Positions 51,052-59,232 of a DNA stretch of 64,000 nucleotides are shown piece after piece. Each line of letters starts with the position of its first letter. Within the stretch, counting starts at the first letter, position 1. The translations under genes and the position numbers were made by a program. The notes under the pieces were generated by a model that saw only the letters and a list, made by a program, of their open reading frames with translations, was not told the origin of the DNA and did not search any database. Source of the DNA: Siculibacillus lacustris (GTDB lineage: Bacteria; Pseudomonadota; Alphaproteobacteria; Rhizobiales; Ancalomicrobiaceae); the NCBI RefSeq assembly GCF_004328075.1, contig NZ_SJFN01000002.1, positions 89,689 to 153,688 on the forward strand, in the 5' to 3' direction.

Positions 51052-54000
51052 TCAGGTTCCGGCCGCCGCGCCGGCCTCCGGATCGGTCAGCGCCTCTTCC
51101 ACCGACGTGCCATGGAGAATGCGGTCCTCGCCGGATTCCGGCTCGGGCCGGCGCACTCGGAAGAACAGCGCATAGGCCGCGGGCAGCACGAAGATGGTCA
51201 GCACCGTGGCGGCGAGGATGCCGCCCATCATGGCGTAGGCCATCGGACCCCAGAAGGCCGACTGGGCGATCGGGATCAGGGCCAGCACCGCCGCCGCGGC
51301 GGTCAGCATGATCGGCCGGAAGCGTCGCACCGCGGCTTCGACGGTGGCGTGCCACGGCGGGTGGCCGGCTTCGAGATCCTGGCCGATCTGGTCGATCAGG
51401 ATCACCGAGTTGCGCATGATGATGCCGGCGAGCGCGATCACGCCGAGGATGGCGACGAAGCCGAAGGCCGAGTTGGTGAGGATCAGCGCCGCCGAGGCGC
51501 CGATCAGCCCGAGGGGCGCGGTCATGAACACCAGCATGGTCTTGCCGAAGTGCTGCAGCTGGATCATCAGCAGCACCATCATGACGAGGATCATGATCGG
51601 CGCCTTGGCGTTGATCGAGGCCTGGCTCTTGGCCGATTCCTCGACGCCGCCCTGCATCTCGATGGTATAGCCGGGGGCGAGCTGGTCGCGCAGCGGCTTC
51701 AGGCCGTCGTAGATGCGCTGGGTGACGTCGTTGGACGGCATGCCGTCGGGGATGATGCCGCGCACGGTGATCGACGGCAGGCGGTTGCGCCGCCATTCGA
51801 TGCCCGGCTCCAGCACCGGCACGACATGGGCGACCTGCGACATCGGCACACTGCGGCCGGACGCGGTCGGCACGTAGGTCTCCTCGACCGCGGTCAGGAG
51901 ATTGCGGCCGCCTTCGGATTCGCGCAGCTGGATCGACACGGTCTCGTCGCCGTCGCGGAACTCGCCGATCGGCGCGCCGGACAGCGCCGCCTGGAGGGTG
52001 CGGCGAATGACCTGAGACGTCACCCCCAGAGCACGCGCGCGGTCCTGGTCGACCACCAGACGCAGGGCCGGAACCGGCTCGAGCCAGTCGTCGTGGACGG
52101 TGGAGACCACCGGATCGGCGCGGAAGGCTTCGGTGACCCGGTCGGCGAGGCGCCGGACCTCGCGACGATCGGGGCCGGTGACCCGCATCTGGGCGGCCCA
52201 GCCGACCGGCGGGCCGTTGAACAGCTTGTCGACCTTGAAGCGGATCGAGGGGAAGTCGCGGGAGAGCAGGCCGCGGATCGCCCCGACCAGACGTTCGCGG
52301 GCCGGCAGGTCCTTGGCGACCACCAGGATCTCGGAGAAGTTGGGATTGCGCAGCTGCTGGTCGAGCGGCAGGTAGAAGCGCGGCGCGCCTTCGCCGATGA
52401 AGGTGGCGATATAGGCCTGATCGCCGTCGGCGAGGATGCGGGCCTCGATCTCGCGGGTGCGGGCGTCGACTTCGGCGATGCCGGTGCCTTCGGGGAACCA
52501 CAGGTCGACCAGCAGTTCGAGCCGGGTCGATTCGGGGAAGAAGCTCTTCGGCACGTATTTGAAGCCGTTGACCCCGACCACGAAGGCGGCGAGCGTCGCC
52601 ACCAGGACGATCACCCGATGGCCGACCGACCACGAGATGGCGGCGCGCAGGCCACGGTAGAAGCGGGTGCCGTAGGCGTCGCGGTGCTCGCCGGAATGGG
52701 GGCGGGCCTTGAGCAGCATGTTGCCGAGCCACGGGGTGAAATAGACCGCGGCGACCCACGACACGCACAGCGAGATGCCGACCACCCAGAACAGGGTGTT
52801 GACGTATTCGCCCGCGGTCGACTTGGCGAAGCCGACGGGGATGAAGCCGGCGGTGGTGACCAGGGTGCCGGTGAGCATCGGGAAGGCGGTCGAGGTATAG
52901 GCGAAGGAGGCGGCCGAGATCTTGTCCAGGCCCTCGTCGAGTTTGCGCTCCATCATCTCCACCGCGATCATCGCGTCGTCGACCAGCAGGCCGAGGGAGA
53001 TGATCAGGGCACCGAGCGAGATGCGCTGCAGATCGATGCCCATCACCGACATCACCGCGAAGGTGGCGCACAGCACCAGCGGGATGGTCACCGCCACCAC
53101 CAGACCGGCGCGCCAGCCGATCGACAGGAAGGACACCGCCAGCACGATCACCAGCGCTTCGATCAGCGCCTCGAAGAATTCGTCGATCGAGTGGGCGACG
53201 ACCTTGGGCTGATCGGAGACGTGGCCGAGTTCGACGCCGACCGGCAGCGAGGCCTCCAGGGTCTTCATCGCCGCCGACAGCTCGGTGCCGAGTGCGGTGA
53301 CGTTGCCGCCCTTGTTCATGACCACGCCGAGCAGCACCGCGTCCTTGCCCTGGAAGCGGAACAGGCGGTCGGGCGGATCGATCAGGCCGGAGGACACGGT
53401 GGCAATGTCGCCGAGGCGGATCACCTCGGCGCCGGCGCGGATGCGCAGCTCGCGCAGGTCCTCGACGCGGTGGAACACCCCTTCGACGGCGATGCGCACC
53501 GAGCGGATGCCGGATTCGACGCGACCGGCGGGATCCATGGCGTTCTGTTGGGCGAGCGCATCGGCGATGGTCTGGGCGTTGATGCCGCGTTCGGCCAACG
53601 TCTTCGACGAGACGTCGACGTAGATCTTCTGATCCTGATCACCGAGGATCTGGGCCTTCTCGACCCCGCCCACCCGAAGGGCGGTGTCGCGAGCGCGCTT
53701 GGCGAATTCCTTGAGTTCCGGATAGCCGTAGCCGGAACCGGTCAAGGCATAGAGCGCGACGTAGGTGTCGCCGAACTCGTCGTTGAAATAGGGGCCGAGC
53801 ACCCCGGCGGGGAAGTTGCCGGAGATGTCGCCGATCTTCTTGCGCACCTGATAGAAGGCGTCGGCGACGTCGCGGCCGAACACGTCGCCGCGAATCGTCA
53901 CCATCACCACCGCCGAGCCGGCGCGGGTGTAGGACTTGACGAATTCGAGGCCGGGAGTCTCCTGGAGCTTGCGCTCGATCTTGTCGACGACCTGGTCCTG

Positions 54001-54207
54001 CATCTCCTCGAGGCTGGCGCCGGGCCACACCGCCTGGACGACCATGACGCGGAAGGTGAATTCCGGATCTTCCTTCTGACCCAGCGACATCACCGACAGG
54101 ACGCCGGCGATCACCGTCAGGACGAAGAAGAACCGCGTCAGATGGCCGTGGTGGATCGCCCATCGCGAGAGGTTGAAGCCCTGGCCGGGGACGGGAAGAT
54201 TGAGCAT
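51052..54207 (-). CDS. RND-family efflux pump inner-membrane subunit (AcrB/HAE-like)
   Basis: The 1051-residue proton-driven exporter has the full RND layout: membrane helix 1 (FFFVLTVIAGVLSV, about 26-40), a large periplasmic porter loop, helices 2-6, a second large loop and helices 8-12. The proton-relay aspartates are in helix 4, GLLVDDAMIAVEMMER (Asp410 and Asp411). Helix region EFFEALIEALVIVLAVSFLSIGWRAGLVVAVTIPLVL is typical. It belongs to the HAE-type multidrug or small-molecule group rather than the heavy-metal group. It would form a trimer joined to the lipoprotein adaptor encoded 57 bases upstream. No outer-membrane TolC gene is in this operon. The start follows GCAGGAG. Confidence 0.93.
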   Translation of the reverse strand: MLNLPVPGQGFNLSRWAIHHGHLTRFFFVLTVIAGVLSVMSLGQKEDPEFTFRVMVVQAVWPGASLEEMQDQVVDKIERKLQETPGLEFVKSYTRAGSAVVMVTIRGDVFGRDVADAFYQVRKKIGDISGNFPAGVLGPYFNDEFGDTYVALYALTGSGYGYPELKEFAKRARDTALRVGGVEKAQILGDQDQKIYVDVSSKTLAERGINAQTIADALAQQNAMDPAGRVESGIRSVRIAVEGVFHRVEDLRELRIRAGAEVIRLGDIATVSSGLIDPPDRLFRFQGKDAVLLGVVMNKGGNVTALGTELSAAMKTLEASLPVGVELGHVSDQPKVVAHSIDEFFEALIEALVIVLAVSFLSIGWRAGLVVAVTIPLVLCATFAVMSVMGIDLQRISLGALIISLGLLVDDAMIAVEMMERKLDEGLDKISAASFAYTSTAFPMLTGTLVTTAGFIPVGFAKSTAGEYVNTLFWVVGISLCVSWVAAVYFTPWLGNMLLKARPHSGEHRDAYGTRFYRGLRAAISWSVGHRVIVLVATLAAFVVGVNGFKYVPKSFFPESTRLELLVDLWFPEGTGIAEVDARTREIEARILADGDQAYIATFIGEGAPRFYLPLDQQLRNPNFSEILVVAKDLPARERLVGAIRGLLSRDFPSIRFKVDKLFNGPPVGWAAQMRVTGPDRREVRRLADRVTEAFRADPVVSTVHDDWLEPVPALRLVVDQDRARALGVTSQVIRRTLQAALSGAPIGEFRDGDETVSIQLRESEGGRNLLTAVEETYVPTASGRSVPMSQVAHVVPVLEPGIEWRRNRLPSITVRGIIPDGMPSNDVTQRIYDGLKPLRDQLAPGYTIEMQGGVEESAKSQASINAKAPIMILVMMVLLMIQLQHFGKTMLVFMTAPLGLIGASAALILTNSAFGFVAILGVIALAGIIMRNSVILIDQIGQDLEAGHPPWHATVEAAVRRFRPIMLTAAAAVLALIPIAQSAFWGPMAYAMMGGILAATVLTIFVLPAAYALFFRVRRPEPESGEDRILHGTSVEEALTDPEAGAAAGT

Positions 54208-54264
54208 GGCGAACTCCTGCCGACAGCCGGCACGATCTCGGAGAGGGAAGCGGGCGGCGAAGCG

Positions 54265-55380
54265 TCAGTTCTCGGCGCCGACGACGCTGCGGCCGTCGGC
54301 GGCGGTCCCCGGCAGGAGGACCTTCTTGCCCGGCACCAGGAACTGGACGCCGGCGGTGACCACCATGTCGCCGCGCTTCAGGCCGGCGACCACGCCGACG
54401 CCTTCGGGCACCACCGCGCCGAGGGTAACCGGCCGAGGATCGACGGTGGCGGTGGCGCGATCGACCACCCAGACGCGGGTGACGCCGCCGGCTTCGGCCA
54501 GCGCCGACAAGGGCACGACGATGGTTCCGGCGGCGACCGGCACGTCGGCCTCGACGGTGGCGGTCATGCCGAGGCGGACGCGGTCGTCGGCCGGCAGGGC
54601 GATGCGGATGGCATAGGTGCGCGAGGCGGGGTCGGCGCTGCCGGCGATCTCGCGGATGCGGCCGGCGAGGCGCAGATCCTTGTCGGCCCAGAAGCGAACG
54701 CCGACGGTCTGGTCCTTGGCGAAATGCACCACGTCCTGCTCGGGCACGGCGATCGCCACTTCCTTCTCGTCGTCGCGGGCGAGGGTGACCACCGGCGTGC
54801 CGGCGGCGACCACCTGGCCGACGTCGGCGCGGATGTCGGTGACGATGCCGTCGGCATCGGAGGCGAGATCGGCATAGGCGATCTGGTTGGCGGCCTGATC
54901 GCGGGCCGACAGGGCGGCCTCCAGGCCCGCGACCGCCTGATCGGCGTCGAGGGTGGCGCCGTCGAGGCCGGCCTTGGTGACGAAGCCCTTGGCGGCCAGG
55001 GCGCGGGCGCGTTCGCGGCCGTCCTCGGCGACCTTGACCCGCGAGCGGGCGGCGACGACGTTGGCCTCGGCGGTCTGCAACGACAGCTTGAGATCGGTCG
55101 GATCGAGGCGGGCGAGGACGCGGCCGGCTTCGACGCGCTGGCCGACGTCGACCTTGCGCTCGACGATCTTGCCGCCGACGCGGAAGCCCAGTGCCGTCTC
55201 GACGCGGGCGCGCACCGAACCGGAATAGCGGATCGGCCGGGTCTCGGCGGCGGCGGCGACGGTCATCACCTTGACCGGGCGGACCGGCTCGCCGCCCTTG
55301 TCGGCGCTCTCCTCCTTGCAGCCGGCGAGGGCGACGAGGACGACGGCGACGGCACAACGCCGCAGGACGGAAGACGTCAT
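54265..55380 (-). CDS. RND efflux periplasmic adaptor (membrane-fusion lipoprotein)
   Basis: The 371-residue protein starts with a lipoprotein signal (lipobox LAGC, Cys near residue 21). It then has the adaptor layout: a barrel strand RPVKVMTV, the biotinyl-lipoyl half GFRVGGKIVERKVDVGQRVEAGRVLARLD, an alpha-hairpin (about 95-170), the second lipoyl half DGIVTDIRADVGQVVAAGTPVVTL, a beta-barrel and a C-terminal membrane-proximal domain with VPLSALAEAGGVTRVWVV. It bridges the RND pump to an outer-membrane channel. The ribosome site AGGAGAGG is ten or so bases from the ATG. It is first in the adaptor-pump pair; the TetR gene lies upstream on the same strand. Confidence 0.93.
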   Translation of the reverse strand: MTSSVLRRCAVAVVLVALAGCKEESADKGGEPVRPVKVMTVAAAAETRPIRYSGSVRARVETALGFRVGGKIVERKVDVGQRVEAGRVLARLDPTDLKLSLQTAEANVVAARSRVKVAEDGRERARALAAKGFVTKAGLDGATLDADQAVAGLEAALSARDQAANQIAYADLASDADGIVTDIRADVGQVVAAGTPVVTLARDDEKEVAIAVPEQDVVHFAKDQTVGVRFWADKDLRLAGRIREIAGSADPASRTYAIRIALPADDRVRLGMTATVEADVPVAAGTIVVPLSALAEAGGVTRVWVVDRATATVDPRPVTLGAVVPEGVGVVAGLKRGDMVVTAGVQFLVPGKKVLLPGTAADGRSVVGAEN

Positions 55381-55432
55381 GAGTGGAGCCTCTCCTGGAT
55401 GGGCCGATCGGCGGCCGGGCGCGTCCCCGCGG

Positions 55433-56038
55433 TCAGGGGCATCTCAGCGCCCTGAGGATGAATTCGGACAATTCCTCGGGGCCGGCGCGCTCGATGTCGT
55501 CGGCGCACTGGCGCAGCAAGGTCGGATGGAACAGCGACACATGGGCCTGGCGCGCGCAGACCGCCGATCGGCGGATGTCGGCCTGGGGCGGGAACTCGCC
55601 GGCGGCCACGCCCTCGGCGATCAGCGCCTCGAGGACGTCGGTCATGCGCACCAGATGGGCCTGGATGGTCTCCCATTCCTCGGCCATCGCCACTTCGACG
55701 ATCTCGTAGGTCTTGGGGTCGGAGACGAAGGCCTCGAGATTCAGGCGATGGTTGTCGATGAAGAAGCGGCGCAGGCGATCGGCGGCGCTGCCGCCCGAGG
55801 CGACGATCTCGAGATTGTAGGCGTGGCGCTGCGCCAACATGCGCTCGCACTTGGCCTCGACGATCTCCAGCTTGGAGGCGAAGAAGCGATAGACGTTGGC
55901 CGGCGACATGCCGAGCTCGCGGGCGATGTCGGCGACCGTGGTCTTGCCGTAGCCGTAATGGCCGAACAGGCGATCCGCAGTGTCGAGAATGCGCGTCCGA
56001 GTGTCGGCGCGGGTCTCGTGAGCGTCCGGTTCGGTCAT
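55433..56038 (-). CDS. TetR/AcrR-family regulator of the RND operon
   Basis: The 201-residue regulator has an N-terminal helix-turn-helix (TRTRILDTADRLFGHYGYGKTTVADIARELGMSPANVYRFFASK, about 13-56) and a helical ligand domain. It stands directly upstream of, and in the same direction as, the adaptor and pump genes (52-base gap), so it most likely represses the whole operon and itself. The start at 56038 has CGAGGAC upstream. A longer frame reaching a GTG at 56122 would run through the palindromic operator at 56100-56121 and is unlikely. Confidence 0.92.
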   Translation of the reverse strand: MTEPDAHETRADTRTRILDTADRLFGHYGYGKTTVADIARELGMSPANVYRFFASKLEIVEAKCERMLAQRHAYNLEIVASGGSAADRLRRFFIDNHRLNLEAFVSDPKTYEIVEVAMAEEWETIQAHLVRMTDVLEALIAEGVAAGEFPPQADIRRSAVCARQAHVSLFHPTLLRQCADDIERAGPEELSEFILRALRCP

Positions 56039-56099
56039 TGCGGGTCCTCGTCGGGCGCCGATGGTCGGATCGGCGGGATCGCGGTAAGGATTTGTTGAC

Positions 56100-56121
56100 T
56101 GACGAATTACGTTATTCGTCA
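56100..56121. promoter_or_regulatory. Palindromic operator upstream of the TetR-type gene
   Basis: TGACGAAT (56100-56107) is exactly inverted as ATTCGTCA (56114-56121), and the six-base centre TACGTT is itself nearly palindromic, giving a 22-base dyad with one mismatched pair. It lies 62 bases before the regulator's ATG in an A/T-richer stretch. Size, symmetry and position all fit a TetR-family binding site. Confidence 0.75.
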
Positions 56122-56411
56122 CAAGATAATCGAAAGTCGCAGATCCGTCAACCCGGCGGACCGTTGCGGAGGACGCGCAACTCGCGGGCCGGCGGCGGCC
56201 GAAAGCGATCGCTACGGCCGTGGCGCGTGATCGATATCAACGACGCGGCGGCGGTTGCGGCGGCATGGTCGCGCCCGCGGGGCCGGTCGCGACGCCGGTG
56301 CTGACGGCGCCCGCGATCGCGGATAGGGTGCGCGGCTCTCGACCCGCGCCGCGGCCGGGCGAGAGCGATCCGCGCCGAGCGCGCGGGACCACCGAGCGAA
56401 AGGACGTGATC
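56122..56411. other. Remainder of the divergent region between the TetR-type gene and pepN
   Basis: About 290 bases, mostly GC-rich, with no supported gene. It holds the pepN promoter; no clear boxes could be assigned. Confidence 0.3.
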
Positions 56412-59060
56412 ATGGATCTGGGCAGCGAGGGCAGGACGTCCGAAACGATTCGGCTCGCCGACTATCGGCCGACCCCCTATGCGATCACCGAGGTCCGGCT
56501 CGACTTCCGGCTCGATCTCGACGGCACCCGGGTGGTCGCCGAGACGCTGTTCCGGCGCCGCGACGGCATTGCCGCCGGCACGCCCCTGGTGCTCGACGGC
56601 GACGAGCTCGACCTCGCCGAGATCCGCCTCGACGGCGCACCGCTGCCGCCCGACGCCTGGACCGCCACGCCGCAACGCCTCGAAGTCCGGACCCCGCCGG
56701 CCGACGACTTCCACCTGACGGTGACGACCTGGCTCGATCCGGAGCGCAACACCAAGCTGATGGGCCTCTACCGGACCTCGGGCAACTGGTGCACCCAGTG
56801 CGAGGCGGAAGGGTTCCGGCGGATCACCTATTTCCTCGACCGCCCGGACGTGCTGGCGGTCTACACCACCCGCATCGAGGCGCCGCGCGCCGCCGCGCCG
56901 TACCTCCTGTCGAACGGCAACCGCATCGACGCGGGTGACGTCCCCGGCACCGACCGCCATTTCGCGGTGTGGCACGATCCCTTCCCCAAGCCCGCCTATC
57001 TGTTCGCGATGGTCGCCGGCACCTTCGAACGGATCGCCGACCGTTTCGTCACCGCCTCGGGGCGCGAGGTGGCCCTCGAGATCTACGTCGAGCCCGGCCG
57101 CGGCGCGCGCACCGCGCACGCGATGGATTCGCTGAAGCGCTCGATGCGCTGGGACGAGACCGAATATGGCCGCGAGTATGACCTCGACGTGTTCATGATC
57201 GTCGCCGTCGACGACTTCAACATGGGGGCGATGGAGAACAAGGGTCTCAACGTCTTCAACGAGAAATACGTGCTGGCCGACTCCGAGACGGCGACCGACG
57301 CCGACTATGCCCATGTCGAAGGGGTGATCGCCCACGAGTATTTCCACAACTGGACCGGCAACCGCATCACCTGCCGCGACTGGTTCCAGTTGTGCCTCAA
57401 GGAGGGCCTGACGGTCTTCCGCGACCAGGACTTCTCCGGCGACCAGCGCTCGCGGCCGGTCAAGCGCATCGCCGACGTGCGGCTGCTCAAGAGCCACCAG
57501 TTCCCCGAGGACGCCGGTCCCCTGGCCCATCCGGTGCGGCCCTCGACCTATCGCGAGATCAACAACTTCTACACCGCGACCGTCTACGAGAAGGGCGCCG
57601 AGGTGGTGCGGATGCTGAAGACGCTGATCGGCGCCGACGGCTTCCGGGCCGGCATGGATCTCTATTTCGCGCGCCACGACGGCAGTGCAGCGACCATCGA
57701 GGACTTCCTCGCCTGTTTCGCCGACGCCACCGGCCGCGATCTCGAGCGCTTCAAGCTCTGGTACACCCAGTCGGGCACCCCCGACGTGATGGTCTCGACC
57801 CATTGGGACGCCTCGGCCGGGCGGCTGCGCCTGACCTTCGACCAGACCGCCCTGCCCACCCCCGGCCAGCCGGTGAAGGCGCCGATGGTGGTGCCGATCC
57901 GCTTCGGACTGGTCGGCCCCTCCGGCGACGACCTCGCCTGGGAGCGGGTGAGCGGCGCCGAAGTCGCCGGCGACGTGATCGTGCTCGACGGCGCCCACCA
58001 CGAGGTGGTGTTCGAGGGCGTGACGGCGCGGCCGGTGCCGTCGCTGCTGCGCGGCTTCTCGGCGCCGGTGCGGCTGACCCTCGGCTCCGACACCGCCGAC
58101 CTGCTGCATCTGATGAGCCACGACCGCGACCCGTTCAACCGCTGGCAGGCCGGTCAGGCCCTGGCGATGCGGGCGCTGATCAGCGGCACTCAGGCGGCGC
58201 GGACCGGACAGACGGTCGAGATCGATCCGGCGCTGGCGTCGGCCTTCGCCGCGGTCGCCGCCGACGAGAGCCTCGACACCGCCTTCCGGGCGCTGGCGAT
58301 CACCTTGCCCAACGACGCCGACGTCGCCCGCGAGATCGGCACCGACGTCGATCCCGACGCCATCGCCACGGCGATCGAGCAGTTGCGCGCTCGGGTGGCG
58401 ACGGCCGGACGCGCGACCTTCCGCCGCATCCACGCCGAGATGGCGTCGAGCGGTCCCTATCGCGCCGACGCGGAGGCCGCCGGGCGGCGGGCGCTGCGCA
58501 ATGCGGTGCTGGACCACCTGGTGCGGGCCGGCGACGGCGACCTCGCCGCCCAACGCTACAGGCAAGCCGACAACATGACCGATCGGCTGGCCGCCCTCAC
58601 CGCCGCGGTGACCGTCGGGCTGCCGAGTGCCGAGGATCTGCTCGCCGACTTCTACCAGCGCTTCGCCGGCGATCCCTTGGTGATCGACAAGTGGCTGATG
58701 GTCCAGGCGACGGCGCCGCGGGCCGAAACCCTCGACCGGGTGCGGGCGTTGACCGCTCATCCGGCCTTCGCGGCGACCAATCCCAACCGGGTGCGGGCGC
58801 TGATCACCACCTTCGCCACCGGCAACCAGACCCAGTTCAACCGCGCCGACGGCGCCGGCTTCGCCTTCGTCGCGGACCAGGTCCTGATGCTCGATCGGAT
58901 CAATCCGCAGGTCGCCGCCCGCCTGCTCTCGGCCTTCCGCTCGTGGCGGGCGTTGGAGCCGCGGCGGCGGGCCTATGCCGAAGCCGAGCTGAAACGGATC
59001 GTCGCCGCCCCCGATCTGTCGCGCGACGTCGCCGACATCGCCGGTCGATCGTTGGAATGA
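56412..59060 (+). CDS. pepN: Aminopeptidase N (M1 zinc peptidase)
   Basis: This enzyme removes N-terminal amino acids from peptides in the cytoplasm. The 882-residue protein is full length for the bacterial alanyl aminopeptidase. It has exopeptidase motif GAMEN (272-276), the zinc site HEYFHNW with His308 and His312, and the third ligand Glu331 in CLKEGLTVFRDQDFS. The late helical C-terminal domain runs to the end. The start at 56412 follows AAAGGA; a GTG six bases earlier is in frame and possible. Gene order pepN, then a PleC-like kinase, then glnE matches what I recall from rhizobial genomes. Confidence 0.95.
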   Translation: MDLGSEGRTSETIRLADYRPTPYAITEVRLDFRLDLDGTRVVAETLFRRRDGIAAGTPLVLDGDELDLAEIRLDGAPLPPDAWTATPQRLEVRTPPADDFHLTVTTWLDPERNTKLMGLYRTSGNWCTQCEAEGFRRITYFLDRPDVLAVYTTRIEAPRAAAPYLLSNGNRIDAGDVPGTDRHFAVWHDPFPKPAYLFAMVAGTFERIADRFVTASGREVALEIYVEPGRGARTAHAMDSLKRSMRWDETEYGREYDLDVFMIVAVDDFNMGAMENKGLNVFNEKYVLADSETATDADYAHVEGVIAHEYFHNWTGNRITCRDWFQLCLKEGLTVFRDQDFSGDQRSRPVKRIADVRLLKSHQFPEDAGPLAHPVRPSTYREINNFYTATVYEKGAEVVRMLKTLIGADGFRAGMDLYFARHDGSAATIEDFLACFADATGRDLERFKLWYTQSGTPDVMVSTHWDASAGRLRLTFDQTALPTPGQPVKAPMVVPIRFGLVGPSGDDLAWERVSGAEVAGDVIVLDGAHHEVVFEGVTARPVPSLLRGFSAPVRLTLGSDTADLLHLMSHDRDPFNRWQAGQALAMRALISGTQAARTGQTVEIDPALASAFAAVAADESLDTAFRALAITLPNDADVAREIGTDVDPDAIATAIEQLRARVATAGRATFRRIHAEMASSGPYRADAEAAGRRALRNAVLDHLVRAGDGDLAAQRYRQADNMTDRLAALTAAVTVGLPSAEDLLADFYQRFAGDPLVIDKWLMVQATAPRAETLDRVRALTAHPAFAATNPNRVRALITTFATGNQTQFNRADGAGFAFVADQVLMLDRINPQVAARLLSAFRSWRALEPRRRAYAEAELKRIVAAPDLSRDVADIAGRSLE

Positions 59061-59232
59061 ACTCGGCCGAGCCGTAGCGGAAGACGTCGCGGAACCCGAT
59101 CCGGATGGTTACCGAAGTGTAAAGACCCTCTGGACAAGGCCCGACACGTCGATTCAAATGACCGTGATTCGCGGGGCGGTGGGGGTATCAACCCGGTCGA
59201 ATCATTCATCGAATCGACCGCGGGGGGATCCC

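Noticed and set aside
51112-55455. Very long plus-strand frame opposite the RND efflux genes
   Set aside because: It spans two genuine genes and the gap between them on the other strand, and its translation is low-complexity Asp/Gly/Arg/His; a shadow caused by high GC.
56148-58760. Long minus-strand frame opposite pepN
   Set aside because: pepN has all catalytic motifs; the opposite frame has none and is compositionally an antisense artefact.
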